A stretch of DNA of 64,000 nucleotides. Origin: Hofstenia miamia (taxonomy: Eukaryota; Xenacoelomorpha; Acoela). The DNA is taken from the NCBI GenBank assembly GCA_004352715.1, contig SCFE01000003.1, positions 4,769,109-4,833,108 of the forward strand. The letters are read 5' to 3'. The notes under the pieces are model-generated. The model made no database searches. It saw nothing but the letters and a program-made list of their open reading frames with translations, and was not told the DNA's origin. The position numbers and the translations under genes are program-made. Below are positions 1-12,150 of the stretch, one piece after another. The number at the start of each line of letters is the position of its first letter. Within the stretch, counting starts at the first letter, position 1.

Positions 1-519
1 ACGAACGAAGGTGGTCAGCAAATCTGAGGTGGACACAGAGGCAGCAAAACGGCCAACATAGATATGAGCTTTGCGGGGAGGCGGCGGAAGTGAACTAATA
101 GGAACAGCAGGGAGACGGCAGGAAGCACTAGAACCAAAAACCGGACGAGGACGATTACGGTTAGTTGATGAAGGGATAGACTGCTTGGGAGGATGCGGTA
201 GAGCAGAAGGAGGAGCAAGCGCGGGTGTGAAACTCGGAGCAGGATTACTGGGGAGAGATGAGACAGAACGTGAGGCAGCAGCACTGTAGGAGAACATTTG
301 GGATTGTAGTGAGGAAACATCAGAGGAAAGCTTAGTGAGGGATTCAGATAAGGATGATATGACGCCAGGGCCATCATTGGAGGACGGAGTCGAGGTAGAG
401 AGAGCAGTGACCGCTTGGCGCAACAACGAAATGATGGCGTCTTTCTTCAGACCACCGACAGCAGAGGCAAACTGGGCATCGCTCAAATTTTTGAGGTCAG
501 GCAGTGAAATTGAGGGCAT
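1..519 (-). CDS. Retroelement ORF1-like protein, start only, runs off the window edge
   Basis: An open minus-strand frame begins with ATG at 519-517 and stays open for 173 codons to base 1, so the C-terminus is outside the window. The protein opens with MPSISLPDLKNLSDAQFASA. A long Ser/Pro/Ala-rich linker follows, and the visible part ends in IYVGRFAASVSTSDLLTTFV, which resembles strand 1 and helix 1 of an RRM-like fold. A short leader, a Ser/Pro-rich linker and an RNA-binding domain are common in ORF1 proteins of non-LTR retrotransposons, which bind the element RNA. The strand has a strong pyrimidine bias and higher GC than its surroundings, as expected of an insertion. A host gene exon cannot be excluded. 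Confidence 0.5.
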   Translation of the reverse strand, partial: MPSISLPDLKNLSDAQFASAVGGLKKDAIISLLRQAVTALSTSTPSSNDGPGVISSLSESLTKLSSDVSSLQSQMFSYSAAASRSVSSLPSNPAPSFTPALAPPSALPHPPKQSIPSSTNRNRPRPVFGSSASCRLPAVPISSLPPPPRKAHIYVGRFAASVSTSDLLTTFVR

Positions 520-1342
520 AGCTGAAATCTTAGATAATCGAATGTCAACCGAATTGCTTTATTTAGATGCTGAAGGCAAACATTACAAAAATATAAAAAC
601 AAGTGAAGTTTTACGGCCGCGAGAACAGTCACAGATTAAGTAGGAGCAGATGGAAGAGTAGACGAAGTTGGAGAAGGGCTCAGCAAAGAGGAAAGACATT
701 AAAGATTTCTTAGGAAGACGAATGGAGAAACTGACAACATCATCAGAGCGAGTGGAGCTGGAATTAGAGAACTTACTGAAACCAAAAGGATCAAGACCCA
801 ATTTGCGAGTTAGCAAGCGATTGGACATAAGGAGATCACAGACATGGAAGTAGAGTGACAGCAAGCGAGTGGAGAATTTGAGAAAAGCGTATTTGTATGG
901 CAAGGGAGAGATCTATTTGAAAGCACGCTTCTAGAAGCGTTCTATAGAGTGGAACAAGGAACGAGAACGCCCCCAACAGGGAGGGTAGAGAAGAATGGCG
1001 CGAGGAATGGACTTGAGCAAAAAGAGGCTCAGAGCAGCCGTGAAATTGAAGGGAACATTGCGAAAGAGGGCAAAAATGAGGAATTAGCTTTTCGGAGACG
1101 CAAGGACACACGACCAGACCACTTTAAGTTTGCAGCAAGTTAAACTCCAAGATGGGTATGATGAGGAGAAAAGTTCAAGGGGAGAGGCAGATTAGAAGGG
1201 GGGATACAGAAAAGGAAATACCACATGTCTTGGTTGGGCTAAGATCAAGATGGTTAACGGAAGACCAAGTAGCCAAAAGCTCAAGATCAGAGGTAATATT
1301 GGAGGCAAAAGAACGTTGAAAATCGCAGTGCAATCGCTGTAT
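520..1342 (-). mobile_element. Probable 5' untranslated part of the retroelement
   Basis: The same pyrimidine-rich (minus strand), higher-GC composition continues from the ORF1-like start to about 1,340, where plain AT-rich DNA begins abruptly. I see no protein family in any frame, only short open frames. The composition break suggests the 5' end of the inserted element lies near 1,340. Confidence 0.35.
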
Positions 1343-3319
1343 TGAGAAAATTTTTTTGCCATTTAACTTTACTATATTAATAAATGCATGTACAGAGTTC
1401 ATGTGCTCATAAATATTGCATTTTTTAATAATTTTTTGCCGTGGTTGATAGCAGTGATATTACAAGCTTTTACTAAGCTGTTATGTAATATAGAGTTAGT
1501 AAATTTCTATTGTTCCTTTTCAACATTGAGCGTTTAAACAATTTATTTATATAATTTATTTATTTTTAAAAAGTTTTAATGCCTTTTTCTAATTTTATTT
1601 TAAATTTTCAATTGTTAATCATTTTGGAAAGGTTGCAAATTGCTTAGATTCTCTTCATTAAGGAAAGGCGCTAAATTTAAATTTCATATACAGATCTGAT
1701 ATGAAATTGAATTTTATTAACAATATTACTCAATCTTTTTTTCCTAACTATTTTTAATTTTGAGTAGAAATACATATTTTGATGTTGAAAAATATCATTA
1801 GATCAAGAAATTACTACTGCCAAAACAAATTTGAAGTTATGAGCCCTTATAGAATTTAGCAAAAAATGGTAAATAATGAATTAAGTTGATTTTGTTAACA
1901 TGTACGTAGGCTATTAGTTTCCGTTTAGAAAGACAACTTTATACAGGATAAAGAACAATTTCCTTATTATAAAAAGGTTCTGAAACAATTTACATTTGTA
2001 GCAACTAAAATTCTTCTCTGATATGGTTACATTTCCTTTGGTAATGAATGAACTTTAAATATATCAGACAATACAATTTGAAAATGATAGACTACAAATA
2101 GCAGGCAGTATCATTTATTTTCAATGGGGTTTAAAAAAGCTTAAGCGGTAATTTTCTAAAATGGATAATTGATTTTTGAAAACAATCTAACCAATTTTCA
2201 CGAAATTTCTTAGCTTGATTTTTTATTTGGTCAAATAAATTACCACACCACTAATGTTACTGGCTTATCTAAGCATTGTATAAACACGATATCTGTGAAA
2301 AAATTGCCTTAAATAAAATAAATATAACATCTTAGCATTTTTAAAATCCCATGAATGTGGCTAAGGGAGGACCACAGGGGTATGGCCCTCATGTTGGGTC
2401 ACTTGCTACCACCCTTCACATCTCCATACAAAACATTTCTGGTAATCAGAATCACATTATTTGATACAATAATGCTAATTTTAAACTAACTCATTGAATC
2501 CCTAATCAAAACAAATTTTAGCATAAGCATTTTAAAATCAAAATCAATATATTTAGCTAATTAAAAAAACAAAAAGATTGTAAGATTAAAAAAAATGTTG
2601 CAATTCAATAGCATTAAAAGAATGCTTCACCAGTAGCAATGCACTTTATTAGATTTATATAATAAAATTGGGAATGGATATAATTTAAGACTATCCTAGC
2701 GGCTAAAACAGTAGAAGTAACCCAAACAAGTTCGCACAATATCATGCGAACAACATTCAGCCCTGGTTGATGGTATAGATGAGCCACTGCAAAGGGGCTC
2801 ATCAATGCTAGAGAAATTCAGTGGAACACGGGGATTATATAAATATTTTGTAATGAGGTTACAGTGTAATAATTCGTATCAGTTCCTGCTAATATATTTC
2901 ACCTATCAAATACTAGTGTCATTCGTTCGAAGAATTTTTTATGACAAAGTGGAAAATTATTCCAATGGAGTAAATATATAATTAATTTATAGCCCCATAA
3001 CTTGAAAATCCTAGCCACTGGTCGGAACAATCCATTACTGATCAAACGTCTTAACCTTACAACCATCTTACAAATTATAAAGAACTGCATTCACAACAAT
3101 GAAATACTATTGACAAAGCATAGAAACGTTAAAAGTTTTATCTTCACATATTGCCAAAAGCCTTACATTTTGAAAATTCCAATCTTGATGCAAATTAATG
3201 ACAAAATACTATATTTTTACAATCAGAATTCATCATTGAAAAAATTGAAAACAGTTAACATTGGATGTGCCGTACTTTCATTTTGATAACTTCATAAATT
3301 CAAGATGACATACTTTACA
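1343..3319. other. AT-rich DNA, nothing recognised
   Basis: Only short open frames (up to about 95 codons) without recognisable domains, and no clear splice-bounded exon. A somewhat GC-richer 100-bp patch lies at 2,345-2,440. Confidence 0.5.
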
Positions 3320-3484
3320 TTATCTTTCTGAACAACTCGGGTGTAATCTCAATGCACCAAATATAACTTTCTTGAGATCATCAAACCCTGTTGGAGCATA
3401 ATGAGAGACCCTAGATTTCAAAATGCTCCACATATCCCATATGGAATTAATGGCAAGACTATTGACTGTCCATTGATTACAGTC
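3320..3484 (-). pseudogene. Tc1/mariner-type transposase C-terminal remnant
   Basis: One open minus-strand frame of about 54 codons reads NQWTVNSLAINSIWDMWSIL and then LKSRV, ending at TAA (3320-3322). This matches the W-P-x-x-S-P-D-x-N-P-I-E-x-x-W-x-x-L-K signature around the third catalytic acidic residue of IS630/Tc1/mariner transposases, but several signature residues are changed (Pro to Thr, Asp to Ala, Glu to Trp). Sequence up to about 3,620 reads poorly because of stops. It is a dead fragment of a cut-and-paste transposon; I found no terminal inverted repeats. Confidence 0.55.
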
Positions 3485-3872
3485 CTAGCATTGTGAAACA
3501 GCCTAATCGCGGATGAACATACTGGAATCACCTACGACTATTATCGTAGGTAACCTATCCTGAATATCTGTTAGAAATTTGTCGAAATTTCATAAAAGAG
3601 CTTGTAACCAGAGTATTGGACATAGTTATATATATACGCGATTCCATCTATTTATGAGCTTCAAAATATTAAAATAATATTTTTAAAATGCAAATTATAC
3701 AGTCCGGTGCTACGCTATTGCTTAAAAATAATCTTACATCCTTATCCAATGAAACAAAAATTATAAGTCACAAAAAGCAACATAAGTACATTTTGTTCGA
3801 AATTAAGATTCTTTATAGTAAATTACCGTGAACGATTGACAAATAAATGAGGCAAAAATTATTAAACTTAAC

Positions 3873-4022
3873 CTGATCACCAAATGAAATTAAGCATATT
3901 GAATGTAATCCAGATGAACCTATTGTGCTAGCAGAGAGAGCAGCTAAGTTTCGCAAAACATTAGCCACTGTTTCTATCCCATTTGCACAAGATCGAGTTA
4001 AATTAACTACCACAACATTCAT
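3873..4022 (-). CDS. Possible first coding exon, weakly M1AP-like
   Basis: An ATG at 4022-4020 opens 50 codons that end exactly at a good donor, CAG|gttaag (exon end 3873), in phase 0. The peptide starts MNVVVVNLTRSCANGIETVA and ends ICLISFGDQ. The pattern (hydrophobic strand, amphipathic helix, Gly/Ser turn, hydrophobic strand) resembles the first strand-helix-strand of a von Willebrand A-like fold. From memory it aligns without gaps, at about one quarter identity, to the N-terminal region of meiosis 1-associated protein (M1AP). I could not find the following exon downstream on the minus strand. The M1AP assignment is an inference; that this is a coding exon is moderately supported. Confidence 0.33.
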
Positions 4023-4104
4023 TTTAAATTTGGTAATGGGCTTGAATATTTTGTCCTATTATTGTTTTTATGAAGGAAGGGAAATACGAGATTGGAAATA
4101 AATG

Positions 4105-4897
4105 TTTACAGATTAATCGCTACAAACAATTTTGCAACAAAGAAAACTCGCCACACTAAATATTTCTCCACTGAGAATATTTCGCCACAAAGATAATGTC
4201 ACAAGAAAACTTGCCACAGTCAAAATTTTACAATATTTTATATTATACCTAAGCCCTAACTAAAGTCCCAATTTGACGTTTAGTAAACCTAATGTAGCAT
4301 CAGCTGGTAGTTGTTATTATTTATTGGCCAGACCTCGCGCTTTTCTTGTTGGTAACTGGTTGTTGTAATATTTGTACATATTGTAAATAACAGTGTATAT
4401 AAAGAATGAAGCATTTGTAAATAGGAGATAGTTTGAACTGCATTCTCTTTTTGTTTGCTAGAATCACCCCAGTGATTCTACATGGCGACTGTGACAGGAC
4501 CCTGATGTGATGCAGAACATTCCAATGCCTCCTCACAAGATGAACCCAATCAATAGGAGTCAGCCAAGTCTACGCCTTAGTTTTTACATGTTTGAGCAAG
4601 GAGCTGTTGAATGATGCTGCAATGAAGATGGTTTTTATATGTTGTTCTCAGTCATTGCCAATGATTCTACACTAAACCCTAGAACCTAAGCTTAAATTTT
4701 TTAATATTTTATAAACCTAAGCCCTACCCCTAAGTCAGAACTAGAACCTAAAAAAACATTGGGGCAAAATCTCTCATTTGGCAAGTTTTCCTACTGTGGC
4801 AAAACTCAGCATTGCAAAAATTCCCATGTGGCAAAAAATATTTGTGCAAATAATATTCTTTGTTGCAAAGTCATTTGTGGCAAGTTTTCTACAGGTG
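4105..4897. mobile_element. Foldback/MITE-like element with 11-bp target duplication
   Basis: The direct repeat GGAAATAAATG occurs at 4094-4104 and 4898-4908. Just inside, the two ends are imperfect inverted repeats built from TTGCAACAAAGAA and GAAAACTtGCCACA motifs: the left arm runs to about 4,220 and the right arm covers about 4,770-4,897. Without the nested insertion the element would be about 410 bp. It has no coding capacity. The long target duplication resembles that of Mutator-like or foldback elements, but I cannot assign a superfamily. Confidence 0.5.
4293..4671 (+). mobile_element. LTR-like short retroelement nested in the foldback element
   Basis: 4293-4482 (190 bp) begins TGTAGC and ends TTCTACA, so its ends are a short TGTAG/CTACA inverted repeat. 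It contains TATATAAAG near 4,397. It is followed at once by TGGCGACTGTGACAGGACC (4483-4501), placed like a tRNA primer-binding site of a reverse-transcribing element. A second GATTCTACA end is at 4663-4671, and CTAA flanks the whole unit (4289-4292 and 4672-4675). The internal part is only about 190 bp and there is no full second LTR, so this is a TRIM-like or deleted copy at best. Confidence 0.4.
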
Positions 4898-4908
4898 GAA
4901 ATAAATGG

Positions 4909-6084
4909 TTAAGAACTTGAACTTGAATAAGCTCACAAAACTTGATCCAAAAAACTCTGATGAGAAATCATCAAAACTCAAACTTGATAGGAAATCCACA
5001 AAAATACTGAAAAATATAATTATTTTAAATTTCAATTCTTTTTTAGCTTAGAAAACTTTGCATTATTGCAAAAAAAATATTTTTACCCTAAGCAACTTGG
5101 AATTAGAAAAAAACTTGATCAAACTCAGAATTTCCTTTAAAAAATACTTGAACTCAAACATGAAACATAAAAACTCAATCTTAAACTGAGTAACTTGAAC
5201 TTCCATAAAAACCCCTGAGAGGTACTATATGAAGAGAAATTAATAATAAACAACATCTAGTAGGTGAATAAACCTACCTCTATGCTTTCCCATAATAAAA
5301 AATAAATTCTGAACCAAACTATTTTATATAGTTCAAAGATTTTTCTCTGACTACATGCATATATGTAAAATTAATTACTGTACAATGCACAAAAAACTAA
5401 ATGAGGAAAGATATATTGTAAGCAATGGTGGTAAATATCTGATGGTTTTGATTATATTGAGGCAAAATATAAATTTCAATAGCTTAATATTATTACAAAA
5501 TATTTGGAGTTTAGTAATGGTTCTTGAAAATCACAATTTTGGAATTCATATAGTTTTGTTTCTTAAGCTAAAAAATGTACATTCAGTTTGGGACAAAATT
5601 TAAAGCTGAAATATCTGATTTTAATTGAAATTTTGCTGGTGTTCAAGTTTGAGTATTAATGATTTTTCTTTAAAGGATCAAGTTTTGCTAATTTATTTCA
5701 GTTAATATTTTTAATACTACAAATACTTAATAAACCTGATGCACACATGCTTTTCTATTAGATTAGAGCAATAAAAAAATTGCTATCTGATTTCTAACTT
5801 CATCTGTTATACAGTTGTGGCCACAAAGGTGGCATAATTTCTTATTTTGTTTCATTATTTTCTAAATTTGCCTTAGCTTAAACAAAATTGAAACACCAAT
5901 TATAAATGGATGTACATTGTAAGCAGTCTGTTACAGATGTAGGTTATTAATACTAAGAAGTCATTAACATTACACTGTAAGTCACTAATATTTAGTAGAT
6001 TAACCTTTACAGTGATAAATGCTTCCAAGTGTGCATGCATATAACCACCCAATTTATCAGAAAAATTACACAAGATGTTTTGGC
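4909..6084. other. AT-rich DNA, nothing recognised
   Basis: Short open frames only, for example 82 codons at 5355-5603 on the plus strand, without recognisable motifs. The tract 4,920-5,210 is rich in repeated ACTTGAAC/AAACTTGA words. Confidence 0.45.
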
Positions 6085-6950
6085 ACCACACACACTTTAT
6101 CATTTCCTGCAGATCATGCAGAGAGGAAGAATGGAGACCTCTCATCTTGTCCTTAAGGATGCAACAACAGTTTGCAATGGGATTATCCTGGCTAAGGCCA
6201 ATGATCTGAATCTCATTCTCAGCCAGCCAGGAAGTGATGCACTTGGGTTGGTGACAGGGGTGCTGTCACATTGGAAGAACTCACACTGCTGCTTCTGTAT
6301 CCACTGGGGAAGTTTGTCTTGAAGCACAGTTCTTATACTGTGCTGTTTATAGTTGAATTATGTGGCATAATTCAGAAAGGCCATTGCCCTGACTGCTGAT
6401 GAAGCACCATATCATCATTGATGTTGGATGTCACACTGATGGTGAAGTGAAATAGCTATTATAGTGCATCCCAGGTGGTCAGCAAATCCATGGTTTGCAG
6501 TTGACAAATAGTTGAACAGATATTTCATCACTGAATAACACTGCATGCCACTGTTCAGTCATCCAGAGCCTGTATTTCTTTGCAGAGATCAGAAATCATT
6601 AATGTTCTTTGTAGACAATTTTAGTTGATAGCAGCTCAATAGGATTGCAATTTTAAATCTGATAAAACTGTTGCTAAACAGTCATTGTACCACATTATCT
6701 GGAGGTGGTTTTGAGGCATTTTCTGTGAAAGAAGCTATTGGATTCACAGTCGCCAAATGCTTGATCAATATATCAGGTCATTTTCTTGTCACCAGCAGCC
6801 ATCCAGTTGACTTTCTGTGATGATTGGAATTGTTAGATCAATATTGAGCCAGGCAACTGGAAACAGCAGACTGAGTCACACCCAACTTATCAGATGTAGT
6901 GGCTTATGGGAGGTCAACAATTTGTGCAGTTCTTTCACTCAAAAGGTGCA
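6085..6950 (-). pseudogene. Tc1-like transposase, decayed
   Basis: Reading the minus strand from about 6,950 down, and switching frame several times, gives a recognisable order of transposase motifs. SDEISVQLF corresponds to the first catalytic Asp block (F-S-D-E). It is followed by HPTSMMIWCFISSQGNG (the K-x-P-x-S-x-M-V-W-G-x-x-S-x-x-G block), FFQCDSTPVTNPSASLPGWL (the Q-x-D-x-A-P-x-H block), and ENEIQIIGLSQDNPIANCC with LKDKMRGLHSSSLHDLQEM (the S-P-D-x-N-P-I-E-N-x-W block). Stops and frameshifts abolish function. Tc1-like enzymes move DNA by cut and paste into TA sites; I did not find the inverted repeats. Confidence 0.6.
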
Positions 6951-9086
6951 TATTTCCAAGAATCTCTGGCAGGAGAAGAAAACAGAATGAAAAATGAACT
7001 TCATTATCAAAGTGTTTGTTTAATTATTGCCAATCAAATTTCAAACAAATTTGATTATCTTATTAGATTAGATTAGATCACACAGAGACTTGCTAATCAG
7101 TGAAAAAAATAATAGGAAAAACATGGTTTTTGCATGAATTTGCTACATTTATGGCCATGAGTGCATATGCATGTTAATTGCATTGTTCATGAATGCAATT
7201 CAATAATGCATATCTTCAGCTAAATTTTGTATGTAAAAACCTAAGATAGTTTAAGCTAGATTTCACAGAGAAAGTTAAAATGAAGTATTCTAGAATAAAT
7301 TTTAAAGCAGTCAAATTTAATATTTGAAAAAATAGTCACATTATTATTCATACATATGTCACAGCCATAAAATTGGGAAACTTATAATCTGCATGAATCT
7401 CATTCATACATATTCAAAAAAATGTATTTTCATATTTTTTAAATTCTTAAGTGAAGTGATAAAAAATTTTGTTTTCATATTCATTGCTTTGCCTTATTGC
7501 AATTACAATATATTATCCTGGTGAATAATTTTATTTTGCCTGATACTTACAATCAGAAATAATCATATTAGTCAATTGTCTGATACCCTATTTACTGAAT
7601 GAAATATGCATTACCTAAATGCTTCATTGGCTTTAGATGACACTGCATTAAAATTAGAATGTTTTCAATTAATTAAGTGTAAGCCTACTACCATTTCAAT
7701 CAAGTGGAAATGCAATTATTATTTTTTATGTCTGACTAATTTAGAATTTTGCTAAATCATCATGTAGCATACTTTTGAATTTCTAATTTTTTCTCAAATT
7801 AGCTATATTGTCATTTGAATAAAGTTTTCCAATGAATTCCTTAATTTTTATTCTAAGTAATGATAATTTTGGCATCTTGTTCAAAATGATATTTTTGATG
7901 GGTTTTCCATTCTAAGTATTTCCATATTTGATGTGATTTCATTCAAATTAGTTTACACTTTATTTAAAATTCAATGTAATTTAAGTGCACATAATTTGTA
8001 CTTTGAGCTCTTAACTATATTTTCTTAATCTCCCAGTAATATTAATTAATACTTGAAATGATTTATTCTTTACCTTAACATAAATCTTAGGAAATGCAAG
8101 TTAATGAATTTTGTCAAAACCCAGACAGTGCTTTCAAATCACAGTTTGGTTTTCAAATTTTCAAGAAAATTTTTGAAATTTTTAAGCATTTGAAAATTTC
8201 AAAACAATTTTTTGCTGTGATCAAATTTGAAAATAAAAAATTTGGGTTAATCAACATTTCAAATTTGAATTTCAAATTATTATTTCAATATTCATACTAT
8301 TATGAAATATTATATTGTGTTTGACTAGATTTAATGCAGCAACTTAATCCTAAGCTATGTATTGTGCAGTGTATGTAAGTCACCCTAGAGGATATCCCAT
8401 ACTACGTATATGACATCATTTAAAACAAAGAATAAAAATGTAGAATGCTTTGCTCAGCAAAACTCCAGCTACTGTGAACTGCCATGTCAACCATTGAAGT
8501 TCAATTTTTCAACCAAACTTTGAGACACATTCAATTAAAACTGGAGTTTATCAAAGTTTGAAGTGTCTGAGCCCAGCTGAAAAACACTTTTCTTCAGTGG
8601 TACAAAAATTAATCTGTATCAAAGCATGAAACAAATTTATTTGCTAAGACAATTTTGAGGTTTATCCAGCTGGAGACATGTTCCAGATTTGTTTACAACA
8701 GTTGTGCCCAGGTTGTAGCTCTAAATCATTACAATTAATATCATTGTCAGAACTATTAGTATAATCACCTACAGTTCAATATTTTACTTTATTTTTATTC
8801 TCAATTAGATCACAGCTGAATTGTATTATTTTAATTTTTTATCTGGTCTTGAGTTAACAGCAGATTTTATTTGACATAGTTTTACTTCCTATTTTCTACT
8901 CTATTTTGTCATGAATTATGTCTGTTTTCAAAATTTAGGATCCCAAATCAGGAATAAGTAAACAGCTAACTTCATATTAATGTGACATAATGGTGCTAAG
9001 TCAAAAGGATAATAAAGGAAGTAACTAAGACTACCAGTAATTAATTTAATTATACTTTTGTAAAAAGCATAATTATTAATTATTAT
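6951..9086. other. AT-rich DNA, nothing recognised
   Basis: Low-complexity stretches (for example 8,140-8,290, rich in AAATTT palindromes) and short frames only. No exon, RNA gene or element end is clear. Confidence 0.45.
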
Positions 9087-9627
9087 CTTTTTAATTTTTA
9101 TAGAACAATTGTGCAGTTTTGATATTATGTTTATCAATAAACAGTTTTGCAAAATCAAAAAGTCAAAACTGCTATAAGCTAATTAGATGACATTGTGCAA
9201 TCAAAAGCAGACAATGAACAAATTAATGAATTGTAAACAAATTTGAATCTATGAACAGGTACATGCTGATTGCTTAATTGTTTGTGCAATATGATTTTAA
9301 ATATTGTGAAATGGATTTAGTTGGTGATGAATTTACTTCATTTGATTTCATATATTGTATTATCAGATTTGATTATATATGACAATCAAAAGCTAAATGT
9401 CTCAGCACATGAGTAGTCTGTTGGTGGTCCCCACATTTCATTTGACTAAAGAGATTCTTGGAACAGATGCACACTCAGCAATTCAAAATGTGGTGCAGCT
9501 ATAGCCAGGACTACTATCTCCATATGCTCTTAGGTTAAGTCTACATGTAGGAGTTTATATTTGTTGTAGCTTTCCAATTGATCCATTTGCTATAATAATT
9601 TATGTCATCAAATAGCTGGACAGCTAC
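9087..9627 (+). repeat. Direct repeat copy 1 (about 540 bp)
   Basis: This segment recurs at 10358-10892 in the same orientation with scattered substitutions and small indels; by eye about nine in ten bases agree. It starts CTTTTTAATTTTTATA and ends TGGACAGCTAC. No coding signal is visible. It may be a tandem segmental duplication with a 730-bp spacer, or two copies of an unclassified element. Confidence 0.75.
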
Positions 9628-10357
9628 CTTTAGGCTAACCCTTTTTAGATCCAAATTTCTAAGGTGTTATAATAAGCTTTATTACAAATATGAGGTGCCT
9701 ACAAGCCCTAAATTGTATTACATGTAGTTTATTGTAATTGCTATCCTAGACCATATTATATGTGACCTTCAATTAGGACTGTTAAACTTCCAGTTTCTTC
9801 TTACCATATTGATTGTTCACATGTACTCAGCATTTAGTTATTTATTTATACATGTAAGGCTATCTATATGTAGGATTTATAATAAGCTAATGCATCCCAG
9901 TTGCAAACTTTCATTTATTGTTATAATTGGTAATATTAAGAACAATCAATACACTAAATTGCTAGGGAATTACAACAACACAATCACTGAGAACATTTCC
10001 ACACAATGAGCTTTATTTGTGATTCACAATCACATCCATGGTAACTGGTGATCCTTTACCATTCCAGATTCCTCCTTGAGCTGCAGTCCTTGGTGTCAGG
10101 TTTTGACCCTAATAACATCTTGCTGCTTTCAATCTAAACAAGTTGTTAGTAATACCTTACCTTGCTAAGAATGGAAAGCTGGATTAATATGAATTGTACA
10201 GTTGATTAATTGGATTAATTAAAGCAAATTATTACAGTGTTACTTGAATATTTCTATAAATCTACTTTTACAGATTCTACATAGTGACCATGACAAAAGC
10301 CTGATAAACTGGAACCATCAAGCTTGTGTACAGCCAAACAGGGCAAAGGAACAATTT
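9628..10357. other. Spacer between the direct repeats
   Basis: AT-rich spacer with short open frames (for example 66 codons at 9809-10009). Nothing recognised. Confidence 0.4.
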
Positions 10358-10892
10358 CTTTTTAATTTTTATAAAACAATTGTGCAGTTTTGATATTATG
10401 TTTATCAATAAACAGTTTGGCAAAATCAAAAAGTCAAAACTGCTATAAGCTAATTAGATGACATTGTGCAATCAAAAGCAGACAATGAAAGAATTAATGA
10501 ATTGTAAACAAACTTGAATCTACAAACAGGTACATGCCAATTGTTTAATTGTTTGTGCAACATGATTATAAACATTGTGAAATGGATTTAGTTGGTGATG
10601 AATTTACTTCATTTGATATCTTATATTGTATTATCAGGTTTTATTATATATGACAACAGAAACCTAAACATGAGTACAGAAGTTGTCTGTTGGTGGTCCC
10701 CAGATTTGATTAAAGAGATTCTTGGAGCAGATGCACACTCAACAATTTAAGATGCAGTGTAGCTGGTAGCCAGGACTACTATTTCAGAGTGCTCTTAGGT
10801 TAAGTCTACATGTAGGCTTTTATATTTGCTGTAGCTTTCCAATTGATCCATTTGCTATAATAACTCATGTCATCAAATAGATGGACAGCTAC
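10358..10892 (+). repeat. Direct repeat copy 2 (about 535 bp)
   Basis: Second copy of the 9087-9627 segment, same orientation, offset about 1.27 kb. Differences are mostly single-base changes and short indels, so the duplication is not recent. Confidence 0.75.
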
Positions 10893-12150
10893 TGCAGCAT
10901 AATCCAAGAAATAATGCTGCAAAAGGAAATGAGAAAGAGATTAGTCAGTCAGAGAAGATTAATATCAAATTGAATTATGATTAAACTAGTATTAATTGTA
11001 AATTAAAATCAATTTAAGTTTAGCATCATTAATTTTGTAAAATGCAACTAAGAAAGAACATAACCAAATAGTACTTGTAAAAACAATTTCGCAAAACAGA
11101 AGGGGTGATATTGCTTCAATTATTTTTTAGCCATCTTGGCAGATGATTCAAAATTCAAATCAACAGGTACTTTTGATCTGGAACTATAAAGAGAGTGACA
11201 TCATTTGGAGAACTGTTGAAGTAAATTCTTTGAAAATATTATCTTTAGATTTAATTTGGTTTGCATATTATTTCAAAATGTCAAGCTAAATGGTAAATGC
11301 ATTAGTAGTGGTGAGGGCACACATTGGGAGTGATTTGAAGGTCCTTGATCCAAGCCATGAAACTGCATTTCAATTAGGGATATGATTAGGAATTTTTCTC
11401 TGTTTAGCTGACTATCAATTCTTTCAACAACTTGTATGCAATAATGAAACTTCATAGAAACAGTTGTATGACTGATCATAGGTTATTATATGTTATATTA
11501 ACTAGACCACATAGGAGACCCATAAATAGACTGATAATGAGACTGAGCATGTATTACTAAATAAATATAAGTTAGGAAGCTGCAAGTAATTATCTATTTA
11601 ATTATTTAAATTATTTAAAGCAAAACAAATAGTGACATTGCTAGGTTACAAGTACAAATTTCACATTAAAAATTGAGTTTAAGTCAGTTACATCCCGCCA
11701 TTTTAAATTTCAGTCTGCTTTGGTTTAATGCACCCTCCTGACCCCAAGTTCAAAAATACACTAGCCTGAAGCTTACATTATTTAGAAAACCTGAGTTTGA
11801 GAAAATTTTCAAAAAATCAAAACATCAAAATCAAATACTTGCAAAGTAATCCCTCATAATGAATTATTTTTGTCTCTCAACAAGTTTTAAGGGCTTTGAA
11901 TCATGATCAAAATCACAGTGTTCATTACCCATCTCTTCAGCTTGCAGAAATGCAGAAAGAATATTATTTTCTGCTATGTAAAACTGAGGCTAATTTACAT
12001 GGAATGTACTACTTTGGGGAATATTTTGAACTATGTTGTGAAGTTTACTTTAAGCTCAGGCCATGTTAAAGTGAGGGTTTTATATGTCCTAAATTGGCAA
12101 GGGACTGGGCAGTAAAGAGCATTACTGTGAATTTTACATTAAAGTGAGAG
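10893..12150. other. AT-rich DNA, nothing recognised
   Basis: Short open frames only; the longest are about 70 codons (11,273-11,479 minus; 11,903-12,115 plus). No motif seen. Confidence 0.4.

Noticed and set aside
15-377. 120-codon minus frame rich in Leu/Pro
   Set aside because: It is a shifted reading of the ORF1-like frame at 1-519, which is longer, starts with ATG and has RRM-like text.
71-1143. Several plus-strand frames in the first kilobase
   Set aside because: They reflect the purine-rich strand opposite the retroelement; no motifs or splice sites.
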